From positions 248,001-312,000 of the forward strand of contig JAHBYI010000002.1 of the NCBI GenBank assembly GCA_019636035.1: DNA of 64,000 nucleotides. The letters are read 5' to 3'. Below are positions 56,689 to 64,000 of the stretch, piece by piece. The first letter of the stretch is position 1, and each line of letters begins with the position of its first letter. Below the pieces are notes generated by a model. It made no database searches. It saw only the letters and a list, made by a program, of their open reading frames with translations, and was not told the DNA's origin. The translations under genes and the position numbers were made by a program. The DNA comes from Candidatus Paracaedibacteraceae bacterium. GTDB lineage: Bacteria; Pseudomonadota; Alphaproteobacteria; Paracaedibacterales; Paracaedibacteraceae.

Positions 56689-56824
56689 TGAGGGGCATCC
56701 ATTCACTGTTTTGATTATCTTAACCTGTAAAAATAAATAACAAAAGGGCTTGACGATAAAATTTTAATATTATTAGACTAATACGTGGATACAAACCATT
56801 TTTGATCAATATATGGAGTTTTAA

Positions 56825-57205
56825 ATGACAAAATTATCTCTTGCTGCTTTGTTGGCACTATTTTCAACAGTAAATGCATCTGAACACGGTGCTGCTGGCG
56901 ATGCTAAAAAAGAAGAAACAAAGGCAGAATCAAAGGCTGATGCTGACAAAGCGAAAGCTGATGCTGATAAGGCAAAAGCCGATGCTGACAAGACAAAAGC
57001 TGATGCCGATAAAGCAAAAGCTGACGCTGACAAAGCAGAAGCTGAAAAAGAGCTTAAAGACGCTAAAGAAAAGCTGAAAGAAGCTAAAAAAGAAGAAAAA
57101 GAAGCTAACAAGGAAGAGCACGCTGCTAAAAAAGAAGAGCACAAGGCTGACAAGGAAGAAAAGAAAGCTGAAAAAGAAGAGAAAAAGGAAGAACACAAGA
57201 AATAA
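56825..57205 (+). CDS. Exported charged repeat protein (Lys/Glu/Ala-rich)
   Basis: A 126-residue protein with a signal peptide (MTKLSLAALLALFSTVNASE). The mature part has tandem seven-residue repeats ADKAKAD / ADKTKAD (residues 39-72), then a Lys/Glu-rich region with KEEHAAKKEEHKADKEEKKA. It is predicted to be one long helix or disordered, with no conserved domain. Expression is likely: it has a promoter-like AT-rich upstream region and a strong terminator. Such repeats occur in periplasmic or surface spacers; no function can be assigned. A frame on the opposite strand is an artefact of the repeat codons. Confidence 0.7.
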   Translation: MTKLSLAALLALFSTVNASEHGAAGDAKKEETKAESKADADKAKADADKAKADADKTKADADKAKADADKAEAEKELKDAKEKLKEAKKEEKEANKEEHAAKKEEHKADKEEKKAEKEEKKEEHKK

Positions 57206-57228
57206 TAATCTTGTGATCTTGATTTCTG

Positions 57229-57257
57229 AAAACCCTGCTGTACGGCGGGGTTTTTTG
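57229..57257 (+). terminator. Rho-independent terminator of the charged repeat gene
   Basis: AACCCTGC pairs with GGCGGGGTT around TGTAC, followed by TTTTTT. Confidence 0.85.
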
Positions 57258-57390
57258 ATGGCGTTAATCTGGTTTTTGGTATTGCCGCCAACAAGAGGGG
57301 GATGAGGATTGCTATGTGCGAATTAATTGCATCTTAACTTAATTACAGGTATTTTAGGGTTAGTAAGTTAATTTTAATGGGATGGACATA

Positions 57391-58419
57391 ATGTCGAAAG
57401 CTCAGGAAAAGTCATTGTCTCAATCCGGCAATCTGGCTGTTGATCCGGAAAAATATTATAATAAAGAACAGTTGGTCAAAGCCTATACTCAGATGTTGCT
57501 GATTCGTCGTTTTGAAGAAAAAGCGGCTCAACTTTATGGAATGGGGCTTATTGGTGGATTTTGCCATTTGTACATTGGTCAAGAAGCCGTCGTTGTTGGC
57601 ATTCAATCAGCGATGCAACCCCAGGATACGGTTGTCACTAGTTACCGTGATCATGGCCATATGCTGGCCTGTGATATGGATCCGCGCGGTGTTATGGCAG
57701 AGCTAACCGGCCGAGAAGGGGGATATTCCCGCGGCAAGGGGGGATCTATGCATATGTTCAGCCGTGAAAAGAATTTCTTTGGCGGGCATGGCATTGTCGG
57801 GGCACAGATTCCGATTGGTGCAGGGATGGCATTTGCCCATAAATACAAGGATGATAAGGGTGTATCTGTTTCCTATATGGGCGATGGCGCATGCAATCAG
57901 GGGCAGGTGTATGAAGCTTTTAACATGGCTGCACTTTGGAAACTACCGGCGATTTTTGTGATCGAGGATAACCAGTATGGCATGGGAACATCAACAAAAC
58001 GTGCCTCTGCCTCAACAGAATTTTGGCGTCGAGGTGAGCCGTGGGATATTCCTGGACGTGTTGTTGACGGCATGAATTTGTTTGCTGTGCGTGAAGCTGC
58101 GGAATGGGCTGTTGATCATGCCCGTTCAGGAAAAGGCCCTGCCTTATTGCATATAAAAACCTATCGCTATCGTGGCCATTCTATGTCTGATCCGGCAAAG
58201 TATCGCTCAAAGGATGAAGTTGAGCAAATGCGCAATGAACACGATCCGATTGATCAAATTCAGACCTATCTGTTGACTAAAAAAATAATGACAGAAGATG
58301 AGCTCAAAGCTTTGGAAAAAGAGATTAAAGCACGGGTTAATGATGCTGCGGAATTTGCCCAGACATCGCCTGAGCCACAAGAATCCGAACTGTATACAGA
58401 TATATTGATTGAGGGGTAA
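57391..58419 (+). CDS. pdhA: Pyruvate dehydrogenase E1 alpha subunit
   Basis: The alpha subunit of the heterotetrameric E1 that decarboxylates pyruvate. The 342-residue product has RRFEEKAAQLYGMGLIGGFC then HLYIGQEAVVVG, GKGGSMHMFSREKNFFGGHG, the ThDP motif SYMGDGACNQGQVYEAFNMA then ALWKLPAIFVIEDNQYG, and the regulatory-site-like YRYRGHSMSDPAKYR. The ATG at 57391 was chosen; one at 57382 adds three residues. It leads the pdhA-pdhB-pdhC-asd group, with gaps of 3, 12 and 23 bp. Confidence 0.97.
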   Translation: MSKAQEKSLSQSGNLAVDPEKYYNKEQLVKAYTQMLLIRRFEEKAAQLYGMGLIGGFCHLYIGQEAVVVGIQSAMQPQDTVVTSYRDHGHMLACDMDPRGVMAELTGREGGYSRGKGGSMHMFSREKNFFGGHGIVGAQIPIGAGMAFAHKYKDDKGVSVSYMGDGACNQGQVYEAFNMAALWKLPAIFVIEDNQYGMGTSTKRASASTEFWRRGEPWDIPGRVVDGMNLFAVREAAEWAVDHARSGKGPALLHIKTYRYRGHSMSDPAKYRSKDEVEQMRNEHDPIDQIQTYLLTKKIMTEDELKALEKEIKARVNDAAEFAQTSPEPQESELYTDILIEG

Positions 58420-58422
58420 GAG

Positions 58423-59406
58423 ATGACACAAGTTTTAACTGTACGCGAAGCCCTTCGTGATGCGATGGCCGAGGAAATGCGCCGTGATGATAGCGTGTTT
58501 TTGATGGGTGAAGAAGTTGCTGAATATAACGGTGCCTATAAAGTTAGTCAGGGATTGCTTGATGAATTTGGGGCAAAACGGGTTGTTGACACGCCCATTA
58601 CTGAACATGGTTTTGCAGGACTTGCTGTTGGTTCAGCCTTTTTAGGATTGAAGCCAATTGTTGAGTTTATGACTTTCAACTTTTCCATGCAGGCCATTGA
58701 TCATATTATTAACTCGGCTGCTAAGACATTATATATGTCTGGCGGTCAGATGGGATGCCCTATTGTATTTCGTGGGCCAAACGGGGCTGCGGCTCGTGTT
58801 GGAGCACAACATTCACAATGTTATGCTAGCTGGTACGCCCATTGCCCGGGGCTCAAGGTTGTTTCTCCTTATTCTGCGGCAGATGCTAAGGGATTGTTGA
58901 AATCAGCGATTCGTGACCCGAATCCCGTTATTTTCCTTGAAAATGAATTGATGTATGGTCGTTCTTTTGACGTGCCAACCGATGATAATCATATTGTGCC
59001 CATTGGTAAAGCCAATGTTATTCGCAACGGAAAAGACGTTACCATCACAGCCTTTTCGATTACCGTTGGTATGGCACTGGATGCCGCTGAAATCTTAGCC
59101 GCTGAGGGAATCGATGCTGAAGTGATTGACCTTCGCACCATTCGCCCCCTCGATAAAGAGACAATCGTTCGTTCTGTCATGAAAACGAATCGACTTGTGA
59201 CCGTTGAGGAAGGTTGGCCTTTTGCGGGTGTTGGCGCAGAAGTATCGATGATGATCTGTGAAGAAGCTTTTGATTATCTGGATGTGCAGCCGATTCGTGT
59301 TTGCGCTGAAGATGTCCCCTTGCCATATGCGGTCAATCTTGAGAAACTAGCCTTACCCAGTGTAGAAAAAATTGTCAAAGCAGCTAAGGCTGCTTGCTAT
59401 CGATAG
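58423..59406 (+). CDS. pdhB: Pyruvate dehydrogenase E1 beta subunit
   Basis: The beta subunit completes the E1 active site. The 327-residue product starts [20 protein letters not shown] and has [40 protein letters not shown] and [20 protein letters not shown]. It lacks the N-terminal lipoyl domain that many alphaproteobacterial PdhB proteins carry, so it resembles the Rickettsiales and mitochondrial form. Confidence 0.97.
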   Translation: MTQVLTVREALRDAMAEEMRRDDSVFLMGEEVAEYNGAYKVSQGLLDEFGAKRVVDTPITEHGFAGLAVGSAFLGLKPIVEFMTFNFSMQAIDHIINSAAKTLYMSGGQMGCPIVFRGPNGAAARVGAQHSQCYASWYAHCPGLKVVSPYSAADAKGLLKSAIRDPNPVIFLENELMYGRSFDVPTDDNHIVPIGKANVIRNGKDVTITAFSITVGMALDAAEILAAEGIDAEVIDLRTIRPLDKETIVRSVMKTNRLVTVEEGWPFAGVGAEVSMMICEEAFDYLDVQPIRVCAEDVPLPYAVNLEKLALPSVEKIVKAAKAACYR

Positions 59407-59418
59407 GAAGAGACATCA

Positions 59419-60651
59419 ATGCCAATTAAAATTTTAATGCCTGCTCTTAGCCCAACAATGACCGAGGGGAATCTTGTTCGCTGGTTAAAATCCGAAGGGG
59501 ACATGGTTAAGCCAGGTCAGGTGATTGCCGAAATTGAAACCGATAAAGCAACAATGGAAGTGGAAGCGGTTGACGAAGGAAAACTTGCAAAAATCTATGT
59601 ACCGGAAGGGACAGAAGCCGTAAAGGTTAATACGTTGATTGCGGCTATTCTTGAGGAAGACGAGGATGAATCGGCTTTGGCGGGGCTTGGGGATGATGCT
59701 GTTAGTGTGGCTCCGGTTGCAGTTGGGATAAAAGCAGAAGCTGTGTCCAATGTCGTGGATATGCCAAAATCAGCACCTGCCCACAGTGGTGAGCGTGTTT
59801 TCGCCAGCCCATTGGCTCGTCGTATAGCTGACCAAAACAATGTTAATATCGCAGCTGTTGCCGGCAGTGGCCCCCATGGCCGTGTTATTAAATCTGACGT
59901 TGAGGCTGTCTTGGTTGGTGATGCGACAGCCCGTGCAATTACGGCTCAACCTGCTGTTTATGGGGATGCTGCTTATGTTGAGATGCCCTTAAATAACATG
60001 CGGAAAGTGATTGCAAAACGCTTGACTGAATCTAAGCAAACTGTACCGCACTTCTATTTAACGGTGGATTGCAATCTGGATGCGTTGCTTAAACTGCGTT
60101 CGGATATCAATGCGCGCCTTGAAGATGCTAAGATTTCTGTCAATGACTTTATCGTGCGTGCAACAGCTTTGGCCTTGATGAAAGTCCCGGCATCCAACGC
60201 GTCGTGGCATGATACCCATATTCGCCAATATCAAGGTGCCGATGTTTCTGTTGCTGTCGCCTTGGAAAGCGGTTTGGTAACGCCTGTGGTTCGCAGTGCC
60301 CACTTGAAGTCCTTGAAAGACATTTCCGCAGAAGTAAAATCATTGGCTGAACGTGCCCGTGCCGGTAAATTAATGCCCGAAGATTACCAAGGGGGATCCT
60401 TTACCATTTCCAATTTGGGGATGTATGGTATCAATCAGTTTGCCGCGATTATTAATCCGCCACAGGCTTGTATTATGGCCGTTGGTGCCGGTGAACAACG
60501 GGCTATTGTCAAGGACAGCCTGGTTCAAGTCGCAACCGTAATGACATGTACCTTGTCGGCAGATCATCGTGTTGTTGATGGGGCAATCGGTGCAGAATTC
60601 CTTAAGGCATTTAAGGACTTTATCGAAGATCCGATTCGCTTGATGATTTAG
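59419..60651 (+). CDS. pdhC: Pyruvate dehydrogenase E2, dihydrolipoamide acetyltransferase
   Basis: Transfers the acetyl group to CoA. The 410-residue product has one lipoyl domain (MPIKILMPALSPTMTEGNLV; modified Lys43 in ETDKATMEVE), an E3-binding domain (ASPLARRIADQNNVNIAAVA then GSGPHGRVIKSDVEAVL) and a catalytic domain ending in TLSADHRVVDGAIGAEFLKA. A linker of about 50 residues rich in Ala, Val and acidic residues separates the first two. It depends on an E3 from elsewhere, probably lpdA at 36 kb. Confidence 0.97.
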   Translation: MPIKILMPALSPTMTEGNLVRWLKSEGDMVKPGQVIAEIETDKATMEVEAVDEGKLAKIYVPEGTEAVKVNTLIAAILEEDEDESALAGLGDDAVSVAPVAVGIKAEAVSNVVDMPKSAPAHSGERVFASPLARRIADQNNVNIAAVAGSGPHGRVIKSDVEAVLVGDATARAITAQPAVYGDAAYVEMPLNNMRKVIAKRLTESKQTVPHFYLTVDCNLDALLKLRSDINARLEDAKISVNDFIVRATALALMKVPASNASWHDTHIRQYQGADVSVAVALESGLVTPVVRSAHLKSLKDISAEVKSLAERARAGKLMPEDYQGGSFTISNLGMYGINQFAAIINPPQACIMAVGAGEQRAIVKDSLVQVATVMTCTLSADHRVVDGAIGAEFLKAFKDFIEDPIRLMI

Positions 60652-60674
60652 TTTTATTAAAACGTAGACACAAA

Positions 60675-61697
60675 ATGAAAAACAAAAAAAATATCAAAAT
60701 AGCCGTTGTTGGCGCAACCGGAAATGTTGGTCGGGCATTTTTACAAATCTTGGCTGAACGCGGCTATCCGGTTGAAAACATATCCGCTGTTGCATCCAGC
60801 CGATCCGCAAAACGGCCGATTTCTTATGGTGAGAATGATATTATAACCGTACAGTCTTTGGATAAGTTCGATTTTTCCGGATGTGATTATGCACTCTTTT
60901 CACCGGGTGGGAAGATCTCTGCTGAATATGCGCCAAAAGCAGCGACTCAAGGATGTGTTGTCATTGATAATACCTCCCATTTCCGTATGGATGAGGATAT
61001 TCCTTTGGTTGTCCCTGAGATAAACTCAGACGCCTTAACGGATTTTTCGAATCGTAATATTGTGGCGAATCCTAATTGTTCGACCATTCAAATGGTGATG
61101 GCTTTAAAGCCACTCCATGATGTGGCTAAAATCAAACGCGTGGTTGTTAGTACTTACCAATCTGTGTCTGGTGCCGGACAAGAAGCAATGGACGAATTGA
61201 CACAGCAAACCAAAGGGTTGTTTACAGGATTATCTGTCCCACCTGCTAATTTTTCAAAACCGATTGCCTTTAATGTCATCCCGCAAATTGATGTTTTTAT
61301 GGAGGGTGATTCAACTAAGGAGGAGTGGAAAATGGTGGTTGAAACCCAAAAAATTCTTGACCCGGCCATTCAAGTCACTGCAACGTGTGTGCGGGTTCCT
61401 GTTTATATTGGGCATTCGTTATCCTTGAATATTGAATTTGAGCAAGAACTATCTGCGGATAAGGCGCGTCAGCTTTTACGTCAGTTCAAAGGGATCACGG
61501 TCATGGATAATCCTGATGACCTGTCTTATGCAACGCCATTAGACGGAGCAGGTGAAGATGATGTTCTGATCAGTCGTATCCGTAAAGATCCAACTGTTCC
61601 GTATGGTCTGAATATGTGGGTTGTGGCGGATAATGTCCGCAAAGGAGCCGCCCTTAATGCTGTCCAGATTATGGAAGCTTTGCTTCCGATTCGTTAA
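60675..61697 (+). CDS. asd: Aspartate-semialdehyde dehydrogenase
   Basis: Reduces aspartyl phosphate to aspartate semialdehyde, on the route to lysine, diaminopimelate, threonine and methionine. The 340-residue product has the NADP loop KIAVVGATGNVGRAFLQILA, the active cysteine in ANPNCSTIQM (Cys135), VSTYQSVSGAGQEAMDELTQ, and the substrate-binding RVPVYIGHSLSLNIEFE. It is the last of the pdh group. A terminator follows directly. Together with murJ it suggests that the cell makes its own peptidoglycan precursors. Confidence 0.96.
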   Translation: MKNKKNIKIAVVGATGNVGRAFLQILAERGYPVENISAVASSRSAKRPISYGENDIITVQSLDKFDFSGCDYALFSPGGKISAEYAPKAATQGCVVIDNTSHFRMDEDIPLVVPEINSDALTDFSNRNIVANPNCSTIQMVMALKPLHDVAKIKRVVVSTYQSVSGAGQEAMDELTQQTKGLFTGLSVPPANFSKPIAFNVIPQIDVFMEGDSTKEEWKMVVETQKILDPAIQVTATCVRVPVYIGHSLSLNIEFEQELSADKARQLLRQFKGITVMDNPDDLSYATPLDGAGEDDVLISRIRKDPTVPYGLNMWVVADNVRKGAALNAVQIMEALLPIR

Positions 61698-61726
61698 AAA
61701 AAGAGGCTTTAAGCCTCTTTTTTTTA
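61696..61726. terminator. Bidirectional terminator between asd and mlaA
   Basis: AAAGAGGCTT pairs with AAGCCTCTTT, flanked by AAAA and TTTTT. It can stop both convergent genes. Confidence 0.9.
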
Positions 61727-62449
61727 TTCCTTAGTCTTCAGTTTCTTAATCCGATAATCTTGATTTTGGAAATAGGCACTGCGGAATGTTGCATACGGAT
61801 CAGCAGAATTCGCCACCACATCATCAACTGTTTCAAGAACAAGGTTACGCTGATGAACAGCATCAACACCTGAAATGGCTATTGGTACCCAAGAATCACC
61901 ATGATGGCTATCACCGTTAAAGTAATAATTATAGGGTTGCATGAAGTAATCACCACTCATGCCAACAATACCGCGGGCACTTGATGGGCCAATAATAGGA
62001 ACAATCAAGTATGGCCCGGAGTTCACACCCCAAACACCGAGTGTTTCGCTGAACGATGTTTCTTCCCCTGGAAGACCGAGTTCTGTTGCTGCATCAAAAA
62101 AGCCCAAAATCCCGAGCGTTGTATTCATGACGAATCGCCCCAGAGATGTAAAGGCACGACCTGGCTCACCTTGTAACAGATGGTTTGTAAAGGTAATCGG
62201 TGATTTTAGATTACGAATGACGTTGCCAACACCATCACGGACGGGCTCAGGTAGGCCTAAGCGATAAGCAATAGCAAGGGGTTTGACAACAATGCCATCA
62301 ATAACACCATTAACGGCATAGATGACTCGGTTAAACGGTTCTAGCGGATCATTAATTTCAGTTTCTTGTGTGGTTGTGGTATTGTCATTCTCTGCCAAGG
62401 CCGGGCAAGATAAAGCGCAAGATAAAAGTAAGATTTTAAGATGAGTCAT
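61724..62449 (-). CDS. mlaA: MlaA (VacJ) outer-membrane lipid-asymmetry protein
   Basis: MlaA removes phospholipids from the outer leaflet of the outer membrane and hands them to MlaC. The 241-residue product has a signal peptide (LKILLLSCALSCPALAEN) and the family text EINDPLEPFNRVIYAVNGVI then DGIVVKPLAIAYR, INNLLQGEPGRA-like text (TFTNHLLQGEPGRAFTSLGR), NTTLGILGFFDAATELGLPG and GVWGVNSGPYLIVPIIGPSS. Many MlaA proteins are lipoproteins; here the signal reads better as a simple signal with ALA cleavage, though the cysteine at residue 15 is a possible lipid site. The other mla genes are not in the window. Confidence 0.93.
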   Translation of the reverse strand: MTHLKILLLSCALSCPALAENDNTTTTQETEINDPLEPFNRVIYAVNGVIDGIVVKPLAIAYRLGLPEPVRDGVGNVIRNLKSPITFTNHLLQGEPGRAFTSLGRFVMNTTLGILGFFDAATELGLPGEETSFSETLGVWGVNSGPYLIVPIIGPSSARGIVGMSGDYFMQPYNYYFNGDSHHGDSWVPIAISGVDAVHQRNLVLETVDDVVANSADPYATFRSAYFQNQDYRIKKLKTKE

Positions 62450-62528
62450 GTCGAAACCCTAAAATTATAGTAATACTTTATTTTGTATCGCTTTAAAAAC
62501 TGAATTGCAAGGAGAATGATAGGAGAGC

Positions 62529-63479
62529 TTAGAATAAAACAGTACTTCTCTTCCTGAGTAAATCTTGATACGCCAAGATAAACTCCTGAGGCAGGAAGCT
62601 GCTGCTCATGAGGCTATCCCAGCTCTCTAGGTGTTGAGCAATATCGCTCAAAATAAGGGACGTTATGATCGGGCTAAGCTTAAGCCTTTCTAACGCGAAA
62701 TAATCAATAAAGTCTGATTTCGACAATTTATTTTTTTTGCCATTAAGGGGAAGGGCTATTTCTTCAGAGGCTTGTTTTCCCATGGCAATGGTGGTGTTCA
62801 ACAGGTCATAGCAGGGCGATAATTGAGTTGTGCCATCAAGGGTAATCAGGGAATAATTTTTAAGGTGCATATCCTCATTGCCCACAAGGTAGTTAAAGAC
62901 GGTCAGTTTAAAGAGTTTTTCCCTTTCTAAGGCTGGAAACGTACAAAATTGATCAATGATCTTGATGATTTTTTCCATAGTGCTGTCGTATTTTGTGTGG
63001 CGTGTCGCTCCTGAGAGTTGTGCAAAATCTTCGAGCGGGAGTTTGGTTCTTAAGGGGGATTTTAGATTGGGTCGGTCAAATCGACGAATAAAATAACTCC
63101 ATGATCCGTCCTTACAGCGCAACAAACCATGAATCGGGACATTTAGCCCAATGGTGCGTGCTAAGCGCATGGTTAAATCTTCGTTTTCAGGAAGATGAGG
63201 CCACATGAAGTTTTGAGGTTTGATAATAAAGGTACCGCCACGATCTGTTACTTTAAAGGTATTATGGGAGACATCAAGACTTGCGCTGAGCTTAGGTTGC
63301 ACCCCTTGAATAGACATTTTCGCAGCCATTGTCCGCGCCTGAATGATTTGTTCTTCTTGTGAATAAGGAAAATCTCTAAGTGTTGTCAGGTTTCGGGATA
63401 AAAGGGATAGCCCTTTTTTACTGTACGTGTCTTCATCGGGCATCAAAGGCGCATAGGTGATTGGGCAGCGTTTTATCAT
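62529..63479 (-). CDS. hipT: HipT-type serine/threonine kinase toxin
   Basis: A 316-residue HipA-fold kinase without the N-terminal HipA subdomain. It begins MIKRCPITYAPLMPDEDTYS then KKGLSLLSRNL, as the core kinase does. Key parts are the glycine-rich loop KMSIQGVQPKLSASL (Ser56, the likely autophosphorylation site), Lys87 in TFIIKPQN, the catalytic loop FNYLVGNEDMHLKNYSL (Asp203, Asn208) and the metal site LSPCYDLLNT (Asp225). In the known E. coli HipBST system HipT phosphorylates tryptophanyl-tRNA synthetase; the same target is plausible, not shown. The start overlaps the hipS stop by four bases. The loop reads S-I-Q, where E. coli O127 HipT has two serines. Confidence 0.85.
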   Translation of the reverse strand: MIKRCPITYAPLMPDEDTYSKKGLSLLSRNLTTLRDFPYSQEEQIIQARTMAAKMSIQGVQPKLSASLDVSHNTFKVTDRGGTFIIKPQNFMWPHLPENEDLTMRLARTIGLNVPIHGLLRCKDGSWSYFIRRFDRPNLKSPLRTKLPLEDFAQLSGATRHTKYDSTMEKIIKIIDQFCTFPALEREKLFKLTVFNYLVGNEDMHLKNYSLITLDGTTQLSPCYDLLNTTIAMGKQASEEIALPLNGKKNKLSKSDFIDYFALERLKLSPIITSLILSDIAQHLESWDSLMSSSFLPQEFILAYQDLLRKRSTVLF

Positions 63480-63790
63480 GGGATAATCTCGCTAACGGTT
63501 ACAGCACCAACTAAATCGTCACCAACAGCAGCCAGTTGAGACATGCAATCATAATAATCAATTTTTTTGTGACGCAGAAGGGCATCCAGTTGCATTCCTT
63601 CGGGCAATAAACCATCAAAGAAAGGAGGGAATTCATCGAAGTTATAGGGGGCAGGGCGTACCGGCAGTGTTAATGAGATGCCTGATCCTTTATAGTCGGG
63701 TAAATAGGTCAGGCGGTAATGTGTCAGTTTTTCGACTTCATCGAGAATGGCGCAAGGAATATTTTGGAATTTAATGAGAAGTTTCTTCAT
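63476..63790 (-). CDS. hipS: HipS-type small antitoxin (HipA N-terminal subdomain 1 homologue)
   Basis: A 104-residue protein equal to the first subdomain of HipA as a separate gene. It carries the family text FDEFPPFFDGLLPEGMQLDA at 51-70 and LAAVGDDLVGAVTVSE at 87-101. In HipBST systems this protein, HipS, neutralises the kinase, with HipB acting mainly as the DNA-binding partner. The ATG at 63790 gives MKKLLIKFQNIPCAILDE; an in-frame start at 63829 lies inside hipB and was rejected. It overlaps hipB by 20 bases and hipT by four, so expression of the three is tightly coupled. Confidence 0.85.
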   Translation of the reverse strand: MKKLLIKFQNIPCAILDEVEKLTHYRLTYLPDYKGSGISLTLPVRPAPYNFDEFPPFFDGLLPEGMQLDALLRHKKIDYYDCMSQLAAVGDDLVGAVTVSEIIP

Positions 63791-64000
63791 CAGGATGTAC
63801 AAGGAGGTGATGATTAATATAAAGGCCAATGTTCAAAAAACTAAGGACTTTTAACAAGGTTTCAAGTTTAACAGTTTCTTTTCCCTTTTCAAGAGTTTGA
63901 ATCGCGGTACGACTCAGGCCGCAGCGAATGGCTAGATCGGACTGACTTAATTTAGATCGTTTGCGTAAATCTGTTATGTGTTTTGCAAGATCAGTGCTTG
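63771..64000 (-). CDS. hipB: HipB-type HTH regulator (cut by window edge)
   Basis: I translated this edge frame by hand. Its 75 visible codons end in TAA at 63773-63771. An XRE helix-turn-helix is clear: ITDLRKRSKLSQSDLAIRCG then LSRTAIQTLEKGKETVKLET, followed by LLKVLSFLNIGLYINHHLLV, the dimerisation strand typical of HipB. The N terminus and promoter lie beyond the right edge. The 3' end overlaps hipS by 20 bases. It resembles the orphan HipB-like protein at 17506 in layout but is clearly different in sequence. Confidence 0.85.
   Translation of the reverse strand, partial: STDLAKHITDLRKRSKLSQSDLAIRCGLSRTAIQTLEKGKETVKLETLLKVLSFLNIGLYINHHLLVHPDEETSH

Noticed and set aside
56821-57294. Long Ser/Phe/Ala-rich frame on the minus strand opposite the charged repeat gene
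   Set aside because: It is the antisense of Lys/Glu/Ala repeat codons; the plus-strand frame has a signal peptide, ribosome-binding context and terminator.
61724-62449. MlaA as a certain lipoprotein
   Set aside because: The cysteines in LLLSCALSCPALA do not sit in a good lipobox; ALA cleavage reads better, so lipidation is left open.
63476-63790. hipS and hipT as one hipA gene broken by a frameshift
   Set aside because: Each part has its own ATG, the overlaps are the short coupling type, and sizes and boundaries match known HipS and HipT proteins; both parts are fully conserved in motif.

Overview
The window looks like the chromosome of an AT-leaning alphaproteobacterium that lives with eukaryotic hosts. 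Alphaproteobacterial signs are the mdh-sucC-sucD-sucA-sucB-lpd operon order, nuoA-K with separate nuoC and nuoD, a ChpT-type phosphotransferase, a DUF1467 protein and a pdhA-pdhB-pdhC set. Host-association signs are a type VI secretion (T6SS) fragment and many Sec-exported proteins with eukaryotic-like motifs. A Holosporales-like protist or amoeba symbiont (Paracaedibacter/Odyssella type) is my best guess. It is an inference from gene content, not from a marker gene.

Layout. 1-2.4 kb: T6SS genes (edge-truncated tssK, a DUF4280 PAAR-like tip, tssA). 2.4-5 kb: ald, flgB-flgC-fliE, csrA. 5-11.6 kb: a secreted HNH-like protein, an MFS carrier, murJ-smpB, pepA, holC. 11.7-15.2 kb: an exported coiled-coil/polyproline protein with a WASP-like VCA tail, an outer-membrane barrel and a secreted acidic helical protein. 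15.2-19.1 kb: uvrD, an orphan HipB-like repressor with three operators, and a repeat-bounded cassette with an exported F-box protein. 19.1-27.5 kb: rpsF-rpsR-rplI, a voltage-gated-channel-like protein, hemF, a large exported lipase and pgi. 27.6-37.4 kb: an esterase and the TCA operon. 37.4-43.2 kb: an amino-acid ABC transporter, obgE, a secreted PTP-like phosphatase and an Lrp regulator. 43.3-52.6 kb: nuoA-K without L, M or N. 52.7-57.3 kb: uvrC, an exported APH-fold kinase-like protein, chpT and a charged repeat protein. 57.4-62.4 kb: pdhABC, asd, mlaA. 62.5-64 kb: hipB-hipS-hipT, a tripartite toxin-antitoxin arrangement cut by the right edge.

How the genes work together. The housekeeping part is oxidative: pyruvate dehydrogenase feeds the TCA operon, whose NADH enters the complex I encoded by nuo. 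Alanine dehydrogenase and an amino-acid ABC importer suggest growth on amino acids. Between these operons sit single genes for exported proteins with possible host-directed activities: actin nucleation, F-box/ubiquitin, phosphatase, kinase, lipase and nuclease. Several lie next to dispersed palindromic repeats, which appear as three families. No tRNA, rRNA, CRISPR array or intact insertion sequence was seen.

Most striking observations: (1) the WASP/RickA-like architecture at 11741-13552; (2) the F-box cassette at 17763-19099 with 46-bp direct repeats and 12-bp inverted repeats; (3) the hipBST-type locus at the right edge.
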